This document shows, one piece after another, positions 10,164-18,836 of a stretch of 35,724 nt of DNA; position 1 is the stretch's first letter; every line of letters begins with the position of its first letter. The notes beneath the pieces are model-generated. The model searched no databases. It was not told the origin of the DNA and was given only the letters and a program-made list of their open reading frames with translations. The position numbers and the translations under genes were made by a program. The stretch is from the NCBI GenBank assembly GCA_002753095.1, contig PDZU01000028.1, positions 1 to 35,724 on the forward strand. Direction: 5' to 3'. The DNA comes from Magnetococcales bacterium (GTDB lineage Bacteria; Pseudomonadota; Magnetococcia; Magnetococcales; Magnetaquicoccaceae).

Positions 10164-12464
10164 TTATGCCGCTACCTTGAAAAAGGAAATGGCCTCCTGC
10201 AGACGCTCAGCCTGCTGGCTGAGATCATCAGCCGAAGCAGACATCTCCTCGGCCATCCCTGCGTTTTTCTGAATCACTTGGTCCAGTTGCTGAATGGCTT
10301 GGTTGACTTGGGCCGAACCTTCGGCTTGCTCTTGTGAGCCGGACGCAATCTCCTGAACCAATTGAGCGGTCTGCATGATATTAGGCACCAGCGTCGTCAG
10401 CAGTTGCCCGGCCTTCTCCGAGATGTGCAGCGTGGTGCTGGAGAGTTGGCCAATCTCACCCGCCGCAATCTGACTCCGTTCGGCCAATTTACGGACCTCA
10501 GCGGCTACCACCGCAAACCCCTTGCCATGCTCGCCCGCACGAGCCGCCTCAATGGCGGCGTTCAGAGCCAGAAGATTGGTTTGACGGGCGATTTCATCAA
10601 TGATGGAAATTTTGGCCGCAATCTCCCGCATGGCCCCGACAGCTTGTTGTACGGCTGATCCGCTTTCACCGGCATCCTGAGCCGCCTTGCGGGCCATCTG
10701 CTCGGTTGCCTGAGCGTTTTCAGTGTTTTGCTGAATATTGGCAGTCATCTGTTCCATGGCCGACGAGGTCTCCTCTACCGCAGCAGCCTGCTCGGTTGCC
10801 CCCTGCGAGACGGTTTGTGCCCCATCATTGACCGCATTGCTCTCATGGATGACCCGTCCACCCACGTCGATGATGACCTTTACCGTATTGTTCAAGTTTT
10901 CGACCATATGGCGCACAGCCCCATAAATGCCGACAGCCGGTTGATCAGGATCAAATGCGATGGCCAGATCACCTTCAGCCAAACGATTGGCAATGGCCAT
11001 TACCGCCTGCGGTTCACCGCCCACCTGCTGCAGCATGATGCGCGCCAGCCAGATGCTCAGGACGAGACTGGCCAGGGTGACCAGCGTCGTGAAGATCAGA
11101 TAGGCGCTAAAGGCTTGTTGGGCCTCTGATGCCAGTTGGGCGGTGCGGGACGCCAAATCGTGTGAGAGACGATCTTCTACCTCCTTGAGCAGATTGATCT
11201 TGCTGCTGATCGTGTTGAACCAGTGTGTTGGGTCAACACCAAACTGGCCAACGGCAGCGCTTTTGGCCAGTCGCTGCATGGCTTGCAGGGCTGGCCCATC
11301 ATCGATTTGCACCCCTGCTTTACTGTCGTTGTCAATCTCCTGGAGTAGCTTGCCTTGACTTTGCAGGGTGATGATGGCCTCCACACTGCGCTGATACGCC
11401 TCAATGTTCTCCCCGATGCTTTCCACGTCTTTCCGTTGTTCATCGGTCAAGGCTTCCGGGGGCAGAGCACGTATCTTGTTGATGATGCCCAAGACCGTCT
11501 GGTAGCTGGCAGCAAACTGCCTCTTGTACTTTTCCTGGATTTCTGTTTGCGGGATGCTGCCGCCGGTTCCATAGATTGCACCGCGACTCAAAAGATCCTT
11601 GGCCGCATGATGCACCCCACGCAAGGCCAGACTTTGGTATAGTTCACCAAGATAAACGTACAGAGGAGAGGCCGCACCATTCTTGAAGGCGATCTCGCGC
11701 ATTTTTTCTACCTCGGCAACCTCCTGAGCACGCATTTTCTGCGCGTAAAATTCAATCTGCTCTGGTAGTCCCTGTGTCTGAAAGCGATGGAAATAGCTGT
11801 TCTGTTCCGCCACCAACTTGGCAAAATCCACGTAGCTGCCAGGGGCAAAACGATTTTGCGAAAAAGTGTTGGTCAGAATCGCGCGCTCGATGCCAACTTT
11901 CTCTTTGCCCAGCAGAAAATTGGCATAGGCATTACTCAGAGAAGCCATCTCCACCGTCGCAGAAAGCTTTGCCAGCGTGCCCACCGCTTCCAGAAGGAGA
12001 CTGTTGAGGTTGGTATAGTGTCCGATGGCCTCCTTGGCGACGATGGACTGACCATCCACCCGACCGCGTATGCCCTCAAGTCCGTCCATTAACCGGGTCG
12101 CCTGTTCCATCTGTGCGGCAAGACCATGCCCCAAAGCAGTCAAATTTAAATTTTTCAGCGTCTGACGGAGTACCTGCAGGCGTTGGTTGGTTTCACCACG
12201 CTGCTTTGGCAGTTCATCACGGAACTTTTGCCCTTTGCTGCCCAGAAAACCGGCTGTCATGCCGCGCTCCTTTTGGGTTTCATGGACCAGGGCGCTACTC
12301 ACCACAGCCAAATTGGAAACCGTGTTCATCGAGGCCATTTGCTGCATGAGAGCCCGTTTACCCAACACGCCCTGCACGCCAAACAACAACAGTCCGCAGA
12401 TCGGCAACAGTAACATCACAATAAATTTAGCCCGCAAAGGCAACGACTCCAGCCATTTTACCAT
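10164..12464 (-). CDS. Methyl-accepting chemotaxis protein with NIT sensor domain
   Basis: A 766-residue receptor. TM1 is at ~13-36. A long periplasmic helical region starts with an NIT domain (~50-290) showing [18 protein letters not shown] and [11 protein letters not shown]2 is at ~453-475, followed by HAMP with VGGEP...AEGDL. The signalling hairpin has the canonical tip [24 protein letters not shown]. It therefore keeps the R of EAARAGEHG, unlike the three EAAGAGEAG membrane receptors here. NIT domains sense nitrate or nitrite in characterised proteins; the same ligand is plausible but not proven. The gene lies 68 bp downstream of the repeat-tailed CheW on the same strand, so the two probably form an operon and a receptor-coupler pair. 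The ATG at 12464 has a GGGGGAAGA stretch upstream. Confidence 0.93.
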   Translation of the reverse strand: MVKWLESLPLRAKFIVMLLLPICGLLLFGVQGVLGKRALMQQMASMNTVSNLAVVSSALVHETQKERGMTAGFLGSKGQKFRDELPKQRGETNQRLQVLRQTLKNLNLTALGHGLAAQMEQATRLMDGLEGIRGRVDGQSIVAKEAIGHYTNLNSLLLEAVGTLAKLSATVEMASLSNAYANFLLGKEKVGIERAILTNTFSQNRFAPGSYVDFAKLVAEQNSYFHRFQTQGLPEQIEFYAQKMRAQEVAEVEKMREIAFKNGAASPLYVYLGELYQSLALRGVHHAAKDLLSRGAIYGTGGSIPQTEIQEKYKRQFAASYQTVLGIINKIRALPPEALTDEQRKDVESIGENIEAYQRSVEAIITLQSQGKLLQEIDNDSKAGVQIDDGPALQAMQRLAKSAAVGQFGVDPTHWFNTISSKINLLKEVEDRLSHDLASRTAQLASEAQQAFSAYLIFTTLVTLASLVLSIWLARIMLQQVGGEPQAVMAIANRLAEGDLAIAFDPDQPAVGIYGAVRHMVENLNNTVKVIIDVGGRVIHESNAVNDGAQTVSQGATEQAAAVEETSSAMEQMTANIQQNTENAQATEQMARKAAQDAGESGSAVQQAVGAMREIAAKISIIDEIARQTNLLALNAAIEAARAGEHGKGFAVVAAEVRKLAERSQIAAGEIGQLSSTTLHISEKAGQLLTTLVPNIMQTAQLVQEIASGSQEQAEGSAQVNQAIQQLDQVIQKNAGMAEEMSASADDLSQQAERLQEAISFFKVAA

Positions 12465-12532
12465 CGACTATTCTTCCCCCTTGTTTTTCAATCCACAAAT
12501 CGGCAGGTGTTTGCTCCGTAACTGACAGGCCA

Positions 12533-14536
12533 TCACTCTCCTTTTTTCCCTTTCTTGGTTTTTTCCGGTTTTTGCTTGTCCACGCTCTTGTTATCCCCCC
12601 AGGAGCTGCTTTCCCGGTTCAAGGTGGTCAAGGGCAAAAGATCGCGGAAGATGGACTGAAAATCCGTGACGACATTACGGGGAGTCGGATGAATCGCCGC
12701 CATCTCAGCCAGGAATGCCGCCGCTTCCTCTACCTCTACCTCCGTGCCATCCACCTCATTCTTGTCATGCCTGTCCGTGCGTTCCTCCCCAGGCGAAGGC
12801 GCATCAGACGGAGATGTCGTGCCCTGGTCATCCCCGTTGATGACCGATTCAACCTTTTCAGGTTTGTCTTTACGCTTTTTTACCTTTTTGGTGATGGCAG
12901 GCTCTTCGACGCTGGCTTCGGGCGTTTCTGGAATGATTTCTGGCGCTTCGACGATGGTTTCTGGCTCTTCGGGAATGATTTCGGGCGCTTCGGCGCTGGC
13001 TTCAGTCTCTTCGGGCATGATTTCAGGCGCTTCGACGATGGTTTCTGGCTCTTCGGGAATGATTTTTGGTTCTTCTGGAATGATTTCAGGCACTTCGTCG
13101 CTGGCTTCAGTCTCTTCGGGCATGATTTCAGGCGCTTCGGCGCTGGCTTCAGTCCCTTCGGGCATGATTTCAGGCGCTTCGACGCTGGCTTCAGTCTCTT
13201 CGGGCATGATTTCAGGCGCTTCGACGCTGGCTTCAGTCTCTTCGGGCATGATTTCAGGCGCTTCGACGATTGTTTCAGGCGCTTCGATAATGGGTGTCAC
13301 TTCCTCAGTAGCCTCTTCCGGCTCTGCATCTGCGGGTGCTTCGTCGTCAGACACAGCGGACGCAACGGCCAATTCTTCTACGACCGATGCGGTTTCGACA
13401 AGCGCTGTTGCAGAAAAATCATTCTCGGCATGCTCTGGCGTGCTCTTATCTTCCGCAACCGTTTCATCCAGGACGATGACGATGCCGTGTACGTCAGGTG
13501 CCGCTGGGCAATGGTCATCACAGGTTGCAGGATTATCCTCCACACATAAATCGACCATCTCGCCTTGCGCTTGCAGCATCTCTGGTTCGGAGATGGCGGC
13601 CAGCAGTGGCAGAGCAGAGACGACGGACTCCTCCGCATCTGTGCTGTCTGGAGTCTCTTCGCGCACAGTTGCCTGGACTTCCGCAACAGCCATGGGAAGC
13701 ACCTCTTCCATGTGGCAGTCTGGATCATGGGGTGGGCAATCCACCTCTGGAAGGGGAGGGTCGGCACGCTCTGTTTCCGGTACAGCGTTGCTGGACTCAA
13801 CCGCAACAGCAGGCGTTTCGGAACTGAGAGGTGGCTCCTGCTCTGCATCCTCATCGCTCGGAGGCGGGGGGACGGGCTCAGAGACGGGTGGTTCGCTTGC
13901 TGCCAAAGTAACGGGCGTTGGCGGTTGAGTGACGGGAGCAGCCGTTGGTGGCGACAGTACCGGTGCGCTGCCGGACGGTTTTAACGCCGGGGGGGATGGT
14001 CTGGCGGAGGGCGCGTTGTTGGCAAGCGGCGCAATGCGTCTTCCCTCAACCCTCTTGTTTTCCGCTGCTTCTGTCTGGAAAAGAGCAGACACTTCCAGTA
14101 TCTGCACCGTCGTACCTTGATGGTGACTGATACCGTGCAGGCGGTTGTTTTTCATGCCAGAGCGGGGTGGGGGATTGATCTCCTCTTCATCAAGATCAAC
14201 CACCTCATGCACAGAGTCAACCACAACCCCCATCCAACTGGCGACATCATCACGCTCCTTGTCGCTGCGGTAAGAGCCGTCCAGTATCACAATACGAGAC
14301 TGCACGGTAGGGGCCACACGCTGCATGCCCAGTTTCTGCCGCAAATCACTTACCGGTATGACATAGCCACGCAGGTTGATCACGCCCCAGACATCTTTGC
14401 TGGACAAAGGAACCTGGGTGATGTGCGTCGTGCGCGACGATGAACCGCTATCCAGCAGTAACTCAATGACCTCCCGGACGTACAAAAGATCAACCGCGTA
14501 CAGATCATCAGCCAATTGCAGCGTTAAAACTTTCAT
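12533..14536 (-). CDS. CheW-domain protein with long acidic repeat tail
   Basis: 667 residues, about four times a normal CheW. Residues ~1-155 are a CheW fold (VWGVINLRGYVIPVSDLR, WMGVVVDSVHEV, LDEEEINPPP). A Pro/Ala/Ser-rich segment follows, then an acidic region, then residues ~415-545 made of about nine 14-residue units of the type VEAPEIMPEETEAS. A basic stretch (KKVKKRKDK), an acidic linker and a short hydrophobic helix (FQSIFRDLLPLTTL) precede a very basic end. CheW couples receptors to CheA; the tail should be disordered and may act as a spacer or tether. Unusually low complexity, with nearly identical DNA units, points to recent repeat expansion. SD AGGGGA lies five bases before ATG 14536. 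It is first in a two-gene unit with the NIT receptor and divergent from cheV. Confidence 0.88.
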   Translation of the reverse strand: MKVLTLQLADDLYAVDLLYVREVIELLLDSGSSSRTTHITQVPLSSKDVWGVINLRGYVIPVSDLRQKLGMQRVAPTVQSRIVILDGSYRSDKERDDVASWMGVVVDSVHEVVDLDEEEINPPPRSGMKNNRLHGISHHQGTTVQILEVSALFQTEAAENKRVEGRRIAPLANNAPSARPSPPALKPSGSAPVLSPPTAAPVTQPPTPVTLAASEPPVSEPVPPPPSDEDAEQEPPLSSETPAVAVESSNAVPETERADPPLPEVDCPPHDPDCHMEEVLPMAVAEVQATVREETPDSTDAEESVVSALPLLAAISEPEMLQAQGEMVDLCVEDNPATCDDHCPAAPDVHGIVIVLDETVAEDKSTPEHAENDFSATALVETASVVEELAVASAVSDDEAPADAEPEEATEEVTPIIEAPETIVEAPEIMPEETEASVEAPEIMPEETEASVEAPEIMPEGTEASAEAPEIMPEETEASDEVPEIIPEEPKIIPEEPETIVEAPEIMPEETEASAEAPEIIPEEPETIVEAPEIIPETPEASVEEPAITKKVKKRKDKPEKVESVINGDDQGTTSPSDAPSPGEERTDRHDKNEVDGTEVEVEEAAAFLAEMAAIHPTPRNVVTDFQSIFRDLLPLTTLNRESSSWGDNKSVDKQKPEKTKKGKKGE
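12901..13288 (-). repeat. In-frame 42-bp tandem repeat within the CheW-like gene
   Basis: About nine tandem 42-bp units, some partial, encode [VAD]E[AV]PEI[MI]PE[EG][TP]E[AT][SI]. Several adjacent units differ by only one or two bases, and one block has a shortened unit (IIPEEPK), showing unit gain and loss in multiples of three. The reading frame is preserved throughout. Confidence 0.9.
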
Positions 14537-14776
14537 GCTATCCCCTCGTGCGGGACTGCACCCCGCCGGTTAACCCTGTGAAGATTATCAAGCGCATCCA
14601 AACGTGGAAGGCACAGCGACTCTTGTCGCTTGGCAAGCAGAAATCCTGCCCTGCGAAACTTCTCCATTCTAGCGGGGTAATCATGAAAAAGCATGGCAAA
14701 AAAATGCACTCTGTGGCATAATGCGACGAAATGACAGGTTGGTTGTGTGCGACTCTTGTGGAAAGGGGAATGTGGA

Positions 14777-15742
14777 ATGGCAAAAGATTCAGTGCTGGAT
14801 GAGGCGTATCAACGAGCCAACCTTGCTTTTAGCAACGAAATGGAGATGTTGACCTTTTACCTGACCGATGAACAACTCTATGGCATCAATGTCTTTAAAA
14901 TCATCGAGATCATGGAGTGCCCGAAGGTTGTGACCAAAACCCCATATTCCCACCCCGTGGTGAAAGGCAGTATTGACTTTCGGGGCCATCCCATCTCGCT
15001 CTTCGATTTGGCGGAAGGTTTGGGGCTCCCCACGATCGACTACCGCAATACGCTCAGTTATATCCTGGTGTGTGAATACAGCGGGACCATTCAGGGATTT
15101 CTGGTCTCCCGTCCGAACATGTTGATCAATAAAAGCTGGAGCGACATCGTCAAGCCAGAAGGGTCTCTCTATGATCAAAGCTATTTGACAGCCATCACCT
15201 ATCACAATAATGTGCCAATCCAGATCCTGGATGTGGAAAAACTGTTGGTGGATATTTTGGGGATCGACACCTCGGTCTCCGAAGATCTGCTGCAACAGGG
15301 GCGCCTCATGTCGGTAGAACAGCACAAGGTTCTGGTGGTGGATGATTCCAAGGCGGCCTGCAATATGTTGTCGGCAGCATTGGATCAGTTGGGGGTGTCG
15401 CACGTGGTCATGAACAGTGCCCAGGATGCCTTAGACCATCTGCATCAGGAATTGAAGAACAATGACGGTCAATGTCCCTTTACGTTGATCTTTACCGACC
15501 TGGAAATGCCGGGCATGGATGGTTTTTCCTTTACCCGCAAAGTGCGCGAAATGCCCGCCCTGGATAATGTACGCTTGGCGGTGCATAGCTCCTTGAGTAA
15601 CAAATCCAACTGGGAAAAAGCGCAACAGATGGGCGCCGATGAATTTGTACCCAAATTTTCTCCAGATCGCTTCGCCGAGGTGCTCCTCAAGCAGATTGCC
15701 AATGCCGGAAAACCCCGCGTCAAAGTGGCGGCCAACGCCTGA
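14777..15742 (+). CDS. cheV: CheV coupling protein (CheW domain plus receiver)
   Basis: 321 residues. The N-terminal CheW domain (~18-165) has VKGSIDFRGHPISLFDLAEG. The C-terminal receiver (~184-310) has VLVVDDS, phospho-acceptor Asp in FTDLEMPGMDG, a conserved Ser (HSS) and Lys in VPKFSPDRF, so it should be phosphorylatable by CheA. CheV couples receptors to CheA in a phosphorylation-dependent way and can act in adaptation or as a phosphate sink. ATG 14777 (MAKDS) is chosen over an upstream non-ATG start because AAGGGGAA lies about eight bases before it. Transcribed alone, divergent from the repeat CheW, and closed by a strong hairpin terminator. Confidence 0.95.
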   Translation: MAKDSVLDEAYQRANLAFSNEMEMLTFYLTDEQLYGINVFKIIEIMECPKVVTKTPYSHPVVKGSIDFRGHPISLFDLAEGLGLPTIDYRNTLSYILVCEYSGTIQGFLVSRPNMLINKSWSDIVKPEGSLYDQSYLTAITYHNNVPIQILDVEKLLVDILGIDTSVSEDLLQQGRLMSVEQHKVLVVDDSKAACNMLSAALDQLGVSHVVMNSAQDALDHLHQELKNNDGQCPFTLIFTDLEMPGMDGFSFTRKVREMPALDNVRLAVHSSLSNKSNWEKAQQMGADEFVPKFSPDRFAEVLLKQIANAGKPRVKVAANA

Positions 15743-15756
15743 GGTTGTTGATTGGC

Positions 15757-15799
15757 ACACAAAAAAACCTTGGAAAAATCTCCCAAGGTTTTTTTGTGT
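15757..15799. terminator. Bidirectional intrinsic terminator between cheV and a receptor-like gene
   Basis: A perfect 17-bp inverted repeat (arms 15757-15773 and 15783-15799) with a 9-base loop. The GC-rich core CCTTGG/CCAAGG is flanked by seven A on one side and seven T on the other, so a U-tract follows the hairpin on either strand. It begins 14 bp after the cheV stop and lies 22 bp from the stop of the convergent gene. Confidence 0.93.
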
Positions 15800-15820
15800 C
15801 CAGCCCTCAAGACAGATGCC

Positions 15821-16819
15821 TCAGAACAGTTCAATATCCCCTTCATCCATATTGGCTTGCTGCACCGGACGGTGACTGGTGGATTGCATGAACTGCTTTT
15901 GCTCCTGCACCCGTTGCTGGGTATGCAAAACCCGCTCGCGGCGCGGAATGGACTCGTTGAACTGAAACTCCATATCGAAGACACTGTCCCACTTTTCCAT
16001 GGCGGCAATTTTCTTTTCCATGCCCTGGGTCAATTGGGTGACCATATCCTCAAATTGCAGGGAGAGGACAGCCATACCGATGCTGTTGTGAATCTCGCCC
16101 GTAATCTGAACAACCTGTTGCAACATTTTGGCTGTCAGGCGATCATTTTCACTGATCTGGGCCATCATCGCATCCACCTTGTTTTTCGACTCCATGGAGA
16201 AGCTCATATCCTTGGAGGCCATCTCCTTGACCACCTCTTTGGCGGTATCCACATGGTTGCTGGTCTCTACCACCACATCGCTGATCAGGCCACTCACCTC
16301 GCGCGAGGCAATCGCCAACCGACGCACTTCGGCAGCCACAACCGAGAATGCCCCACTGGCTTGACCCTCGCGGGCTGCCACGATACGGGCATTCAACCCC
16401 AAAACCTTGGTCAAATCGGCAATGGCGTTGATTTTGCCGAGCGACTCTTCAACCTGCAGCATCTCCGCCGAAACATCATCGATCCGATACATCATGGCCA
16501 TGCTCTGTTGGCTGACCGCCACGATATGTTCGACAAAGGCTTGCAAGATTGCATCGGTCGCCGTCACAAACTCCCCGATGGTGATGTTGCCTCTTTTTTC
16601 CTTGCTGCTCTGCTTGCCCAAACTGGAAACAAGTCCAGAGACCAATTCATTCTGCGCAGCAGTCAGATCGCGTAGCGTGCCGAAGCTTTCGCTCAGTTTG
16701 CTGACCGCATCTTGCACCATGGAGCGGATCTGCATTCCATCTGCACGAATGCTGGCAAGTTCCCGACGCAACTCTGCGCGTATCTCTTGGGACAGTTTTA
16801 CAGGGTCCAATTTTTCCAT
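15821..16819 (-). CDS. Soluble receptor-like protein with CheZ-like D-x3-Q motif
   Basis: 332 residues, no TM segment or signal peptide, largely helical. Residues ~130-170 match the hairpin tip of chemoreceptors (KINAIADLTKVLGLNARI, then REGQASGAFSVVAAEVRRLA), but the Glu of NAAIEAAR is Val. A later helix, LSLQFEDMVTQLT (~253-264), has Asp258 and Gln262 spaced as the catalytic Asp and Gln of CheZ. The C-terminus is acidic and ends DIELF. Paralogous to its upstream neighbour, 31 bp away. Known: receptor tips bind CheA/CheW, and CheZ dephosphorylates CheY-P. Inferred: a cytosolic array component or modulator, possibly with phosphatase activity. It is not a standard MCP: the methylation helices are not recognisable. 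Confidence 0.8.
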   Translation of the reverse strand: MEKLDPVKLSQEIRAELRRELASIRADGMQIRSMVQDAVSKLSESFGTLRDLTAAQNELVSGLVSSLGKQSSKEKRGNITIGEFVTATDAILQAFVEHIVAVSQQSMAMMYRIDDVSAEMLQVEESLGKINAIADLTKVLGLNARIVAAREGQASGAFSVVAAEVRRLAIASREVSGLISDVVVETSNHVDTAKEVVKEMASKDMSFSMESKNKVDAMMAQISENDRLTAKMLQQVVQITGEIHNSIGMAVLSLQFEDMVTQLTQGMEKKIAAMEKWDSVFDMEFQFNESIPRRERVLHTQQRVQEQKQFMQSTSHRPVQQANMDEGDIELF

Positions 16820-16850
16820 CGTCGATTACCTGGCGCCAAACGACATACGA

Positions 16851-17816
16851 TTAAACCGAAGCCGAATCAAAGGACTGTTGCTGCTGCAACAGGGCATTTT
16901 GTAACTTAAGCAGACGTTCACGACGCGGTTGCGCCTCATTCAGAACCAGTTCCATGTCAATCATCCGCGCGAAACGCTCCGTGGCAGAAATTTTTCGCTC
17001 AATCCGTTTAAGAATCGGTACCACAGCCTCTTCAAAACGCAGCAGGCTGACAGCCATATCCACTTTGTCGTCAATATCTTCGGTGATACCGGAGACCTGA
17101 CGCAAGGTTTTGGCGCGATACTGATTGATGGCGCTGATGTCGGCCATCATGGTATCCACCTGTCCCTTGGCGTTCATGGCAAAGCCCATATCCTTGGAGG
17201 CCATCTCCTTGACGATGTCGCGCACGGAATGGATGTTGGCATTGGTCTCTTCCACGGCTGTACTGATCTGATCGCTGACCTGCCGGGAGGAGGAGGCCAG
17301 TTGATGGATCTCGGTGGCCACAAAGGTGAAGGCTTCACCGGAACGCCCTGCACGGGCAGCCACAATGCGGGCGTTGAGCGCCAACCCCTTGGTCAATTCC
17401 ACCACCGTATTGATTTTGCTCAGATGCTCCTGCACGCGCAACATGTAGGCCGCCACGTCATCCATGCGATACACCATCCGCATACTTTCCTGACTGATCT
17501 GGGCAATACGGTCCACAAAAGTGCGCAGGATAGCGTCCGTGGCCTTGACAAACTCTTGGATATTGGCGGAGTTGCTGTGTTCCTGATTTTTGCTTTCCTT
17601 GTCGGCAGCAGGTACCTCATCCAGATCAGAGGCGAGGCCAATCACCAACTCCTGCTGCTGCTCCGATTGCCGCCGCAAACTATTGAAGCTGTTATCCAGC
17701 TTAACGACGGTATCACGGACCAATGAGCGTATCTGACTGCTGGCTGCACGAATATCCTCCAGCCCTTTGCCAAACTCGCTTTGAATTTCCCGGTTGAGCA
17801 CGGTCGCGTCGTTCAC
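16851..17816 (-). CDS. Soluble receptor-like protein, paralogue without the D-x3-Q motif
   Basis: 321 residues, cytosolic, helical, collinear with the downstream protein. The tip-like segment reads INTVVELTKGLALNARIVAAR, then SGEAFTFVATEIHQLA, with the same Glu-to-Val change. Both proteins share KEMASKDM[SG]F[SA]M. The helix equivalent to the CheZ-like site is LLRFEEAVVPIL, so Asp and Gln are Glu263 and Pro267 and catalysis there is unlikely. It starts at a GTG (17816) with AGGA six bases upstream; no ATG fits the conserved N-terminus better. It lies 60 bp downstream of cheW on the same strand. A hetero-oligomer with its paralogue, coupled through that CheW, is plausible. Confidence 0.8.
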   Translation of the reverse strand: MNDATVLNREIQSEFGKGLEDIRAASSQIRSLVRDTVVKLDNSFNSLRRQSEQQQELVIGLASDLDEVPAADKESKNQEHSNSANIQEFVKATDAILRTFVDRIAQISQESMRMVYRMDDVAAYMLRVQEHLSKINTVVELTKGLALNARIVAARAGRSGEAFTFVATEIHQLASSSRQVSDQISTAVEETNANIHSVRDIVKEMASKDMGFAMNAKGQVDTMMADISAINQYRAKTLRQVSGITEDIDDKVDMAVSLLRFEEAVVPILKRIERKISATERFARMIDMELVLNEAQPRRERLLKLQNALLQQQQSFDSASV

Positions 17817-17876
17817 AGCTTATCCTATTTGACAGAAATTGTTTGATCATCAACCGATTGACGGTCCCCAGTGACA

Positions 17877-18386
17877 TCAAGCGGCAGCTTCGGGAATCGC
17901 ACCACTGCGCAGGTCCATGGCCTGTTCCAACTCTTCGGCGGAGAAGACCTTATCCGTATCCAGGATAATGATGAAGTGATCCCCCTGCTTGCCCATGCCA
18001 CGAATGAAATCGGTACGCAACTTGGCACCAATTTTCGGTGGCGGATCAATCTGATCGGGATCCAGACTCATCACCTCTTTCACCGAATCCGCCATGGCAC
18101 CCAGAACCGTCTTGTTCTCTCCCACGGTTACCTCGATGATAATAATGCAGGTGTTCACGGTCCGGTCCAACTGGGACATGTTAAACTTCAAGCGCATGTC
18201 CATCACTGGGACCACGCTGCCGCGCAGGTTGATAACACCACACATAAATTTAGGGGTTCTCGGCACTTTGGTCAACTGTGTATATTCAAGAACCTCTTTA
18301 ACCCGACCGATATCCACGGCAAAAACCTCGTCGGCCAGTACGAAGGTCAGGAACTGCGTCGTTTCGGTGATACTGCTGATGGCCAT
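17877..18386 (-). CDS. cheW: CheW coupling protein (system 1)
   Basis: 169 residues, the usual CheW length. It shows FLTFVLADEVFAVDIGRVKEVL, then MCGVINLRGSVVPVMDMR, then LGAMADSVKEVM and the DQIDPPP segment, ending in a helix after DTDKVFSAEEL. CheW links receptor tips to the CheA P5 domain at the membrane array or in cytoplasmic arrays. AGGAGGAA lies about ten bases before ATG 18386. It is followed by the two soluble receptor-like genes, so all three are probably co-transcribed, and it faces away from the STAS-cheY-cheA-cheB operon. Confidence 0.95.
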   Translation of the reverse strand: MAISSITETTQFLTFVLADEVFAVDIGRVKEVLEYTQLTKVPRTPKFMCGVINLRGSVVPVMDMRLKFNMSQLDRTVNTCIIIIEVTVGENKTVLGAMADSVKEVMSLDPDQIDPPPKIGAKLRTDFIRGMGKQGDHFIIILDTDKVFSAEELEQAMDLRSGAIPEAAA

Positions 18387-18460
18387 GGCTGGACTTCCTC
18401 CTGTTTCAGGTCAAGATCGACGAGACGCCCAATCTAAAACTCTTTCACACCTATGGGTGG

Positions 18461-18643
18461 CTAAAATTTTTCAAACTCACTGTCGTCCGCAACCCCCGTA
18501 TTCAACACTGCGCCACCCTTTTTGCGGTGTGGTGCAGGCAGTGCGGCTTTTGCAGGAACAATGGCCTTTTTCTGTTTGGCAGGCAAGGAGTTTTCTGAGT
18601 TATGCCGGGATTGTGTTGCTTCCTTGGTCCTCTGACAAACCCA
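18461..18643 (-). pseudogene. Possible remnant: C-terminal tail of a lost chemosensory gene
   Basis: A 60-codon open stretch between two TAG stops has no ATG or GTG; the only start-like codon is a TTG. Its translation is coding-like: a Lys/Ala/Pro-rich linker (PAKQKKAIVPAKAALPAP), HRKKGGAVLNTG, then the acidic end ADDSEFEKF. That end resembles the acidic tails of the receptor-like protein at 15821 (DIELF) and the kinase-like protein at 23859 (QTELF). EFEKF fits the pentapeptide pattern (aromatic at positions 2 and 5) used to dock CheR/CheB on receptors. Upstream sequence has no matching frame. I read it as the 3' remnant of a gene that once led the cheW operon. A short real gene or chance frame is possible. 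Confidence 0.35.
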
Positions 18644-18836
18644 CTAGCGAAGCGAGTCTACACAAAGAAAATCATCACGTCTACCGAATCTGTGCCTTTG
18701 TGCGTATCGAGAAGGTTGATTTTTCTTCTCAGTTACTGTAGAGAGTTCTTGTTAAGCTGAGATTGTGAGATTAAGTAGGGGTAGCAGCTTTCCTGTGGCG
18801 ATGCGTCGGCCTGCTTGGCAGCACCTGGAGGTGGAG
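18644..18836. other. AT-richer leader upstream of the STAS operon
   Basis: Together with the remnant, this is a gene-free gap between divergent che operons. I see no RNA gene, hairpin terminator or repeat copy here. It should contain the promoter of the STAS-cheY-cheA-cheB operon, but I could not find a -35/-10 pair good enough to call. Confidence 0.4.

Noticed and set aside
12744-13928. 394-codon open frame on the + strand with Ser/Gly/Ala repeats
   Set aside because: It is the antisense reading of the 42-bp repeats and acidic linker of the CheW-like gene; the minus frame has a clear CheW domain and a good SD.
14694-14722. Possible cheV promoter (TGGCAA, 17 bases, CATAAT) and a sigma-54-like TGGCA...TGCA
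   Set aside because: The -35 matches only three of six; the GG-GC spacing is nine rather than the ten required for sigma-54.
18094-18741. 215-codon + strand frame over cheW1 and its upstream gap
   Set aside because: Mostly antisense to cheW1; no SD or domain.
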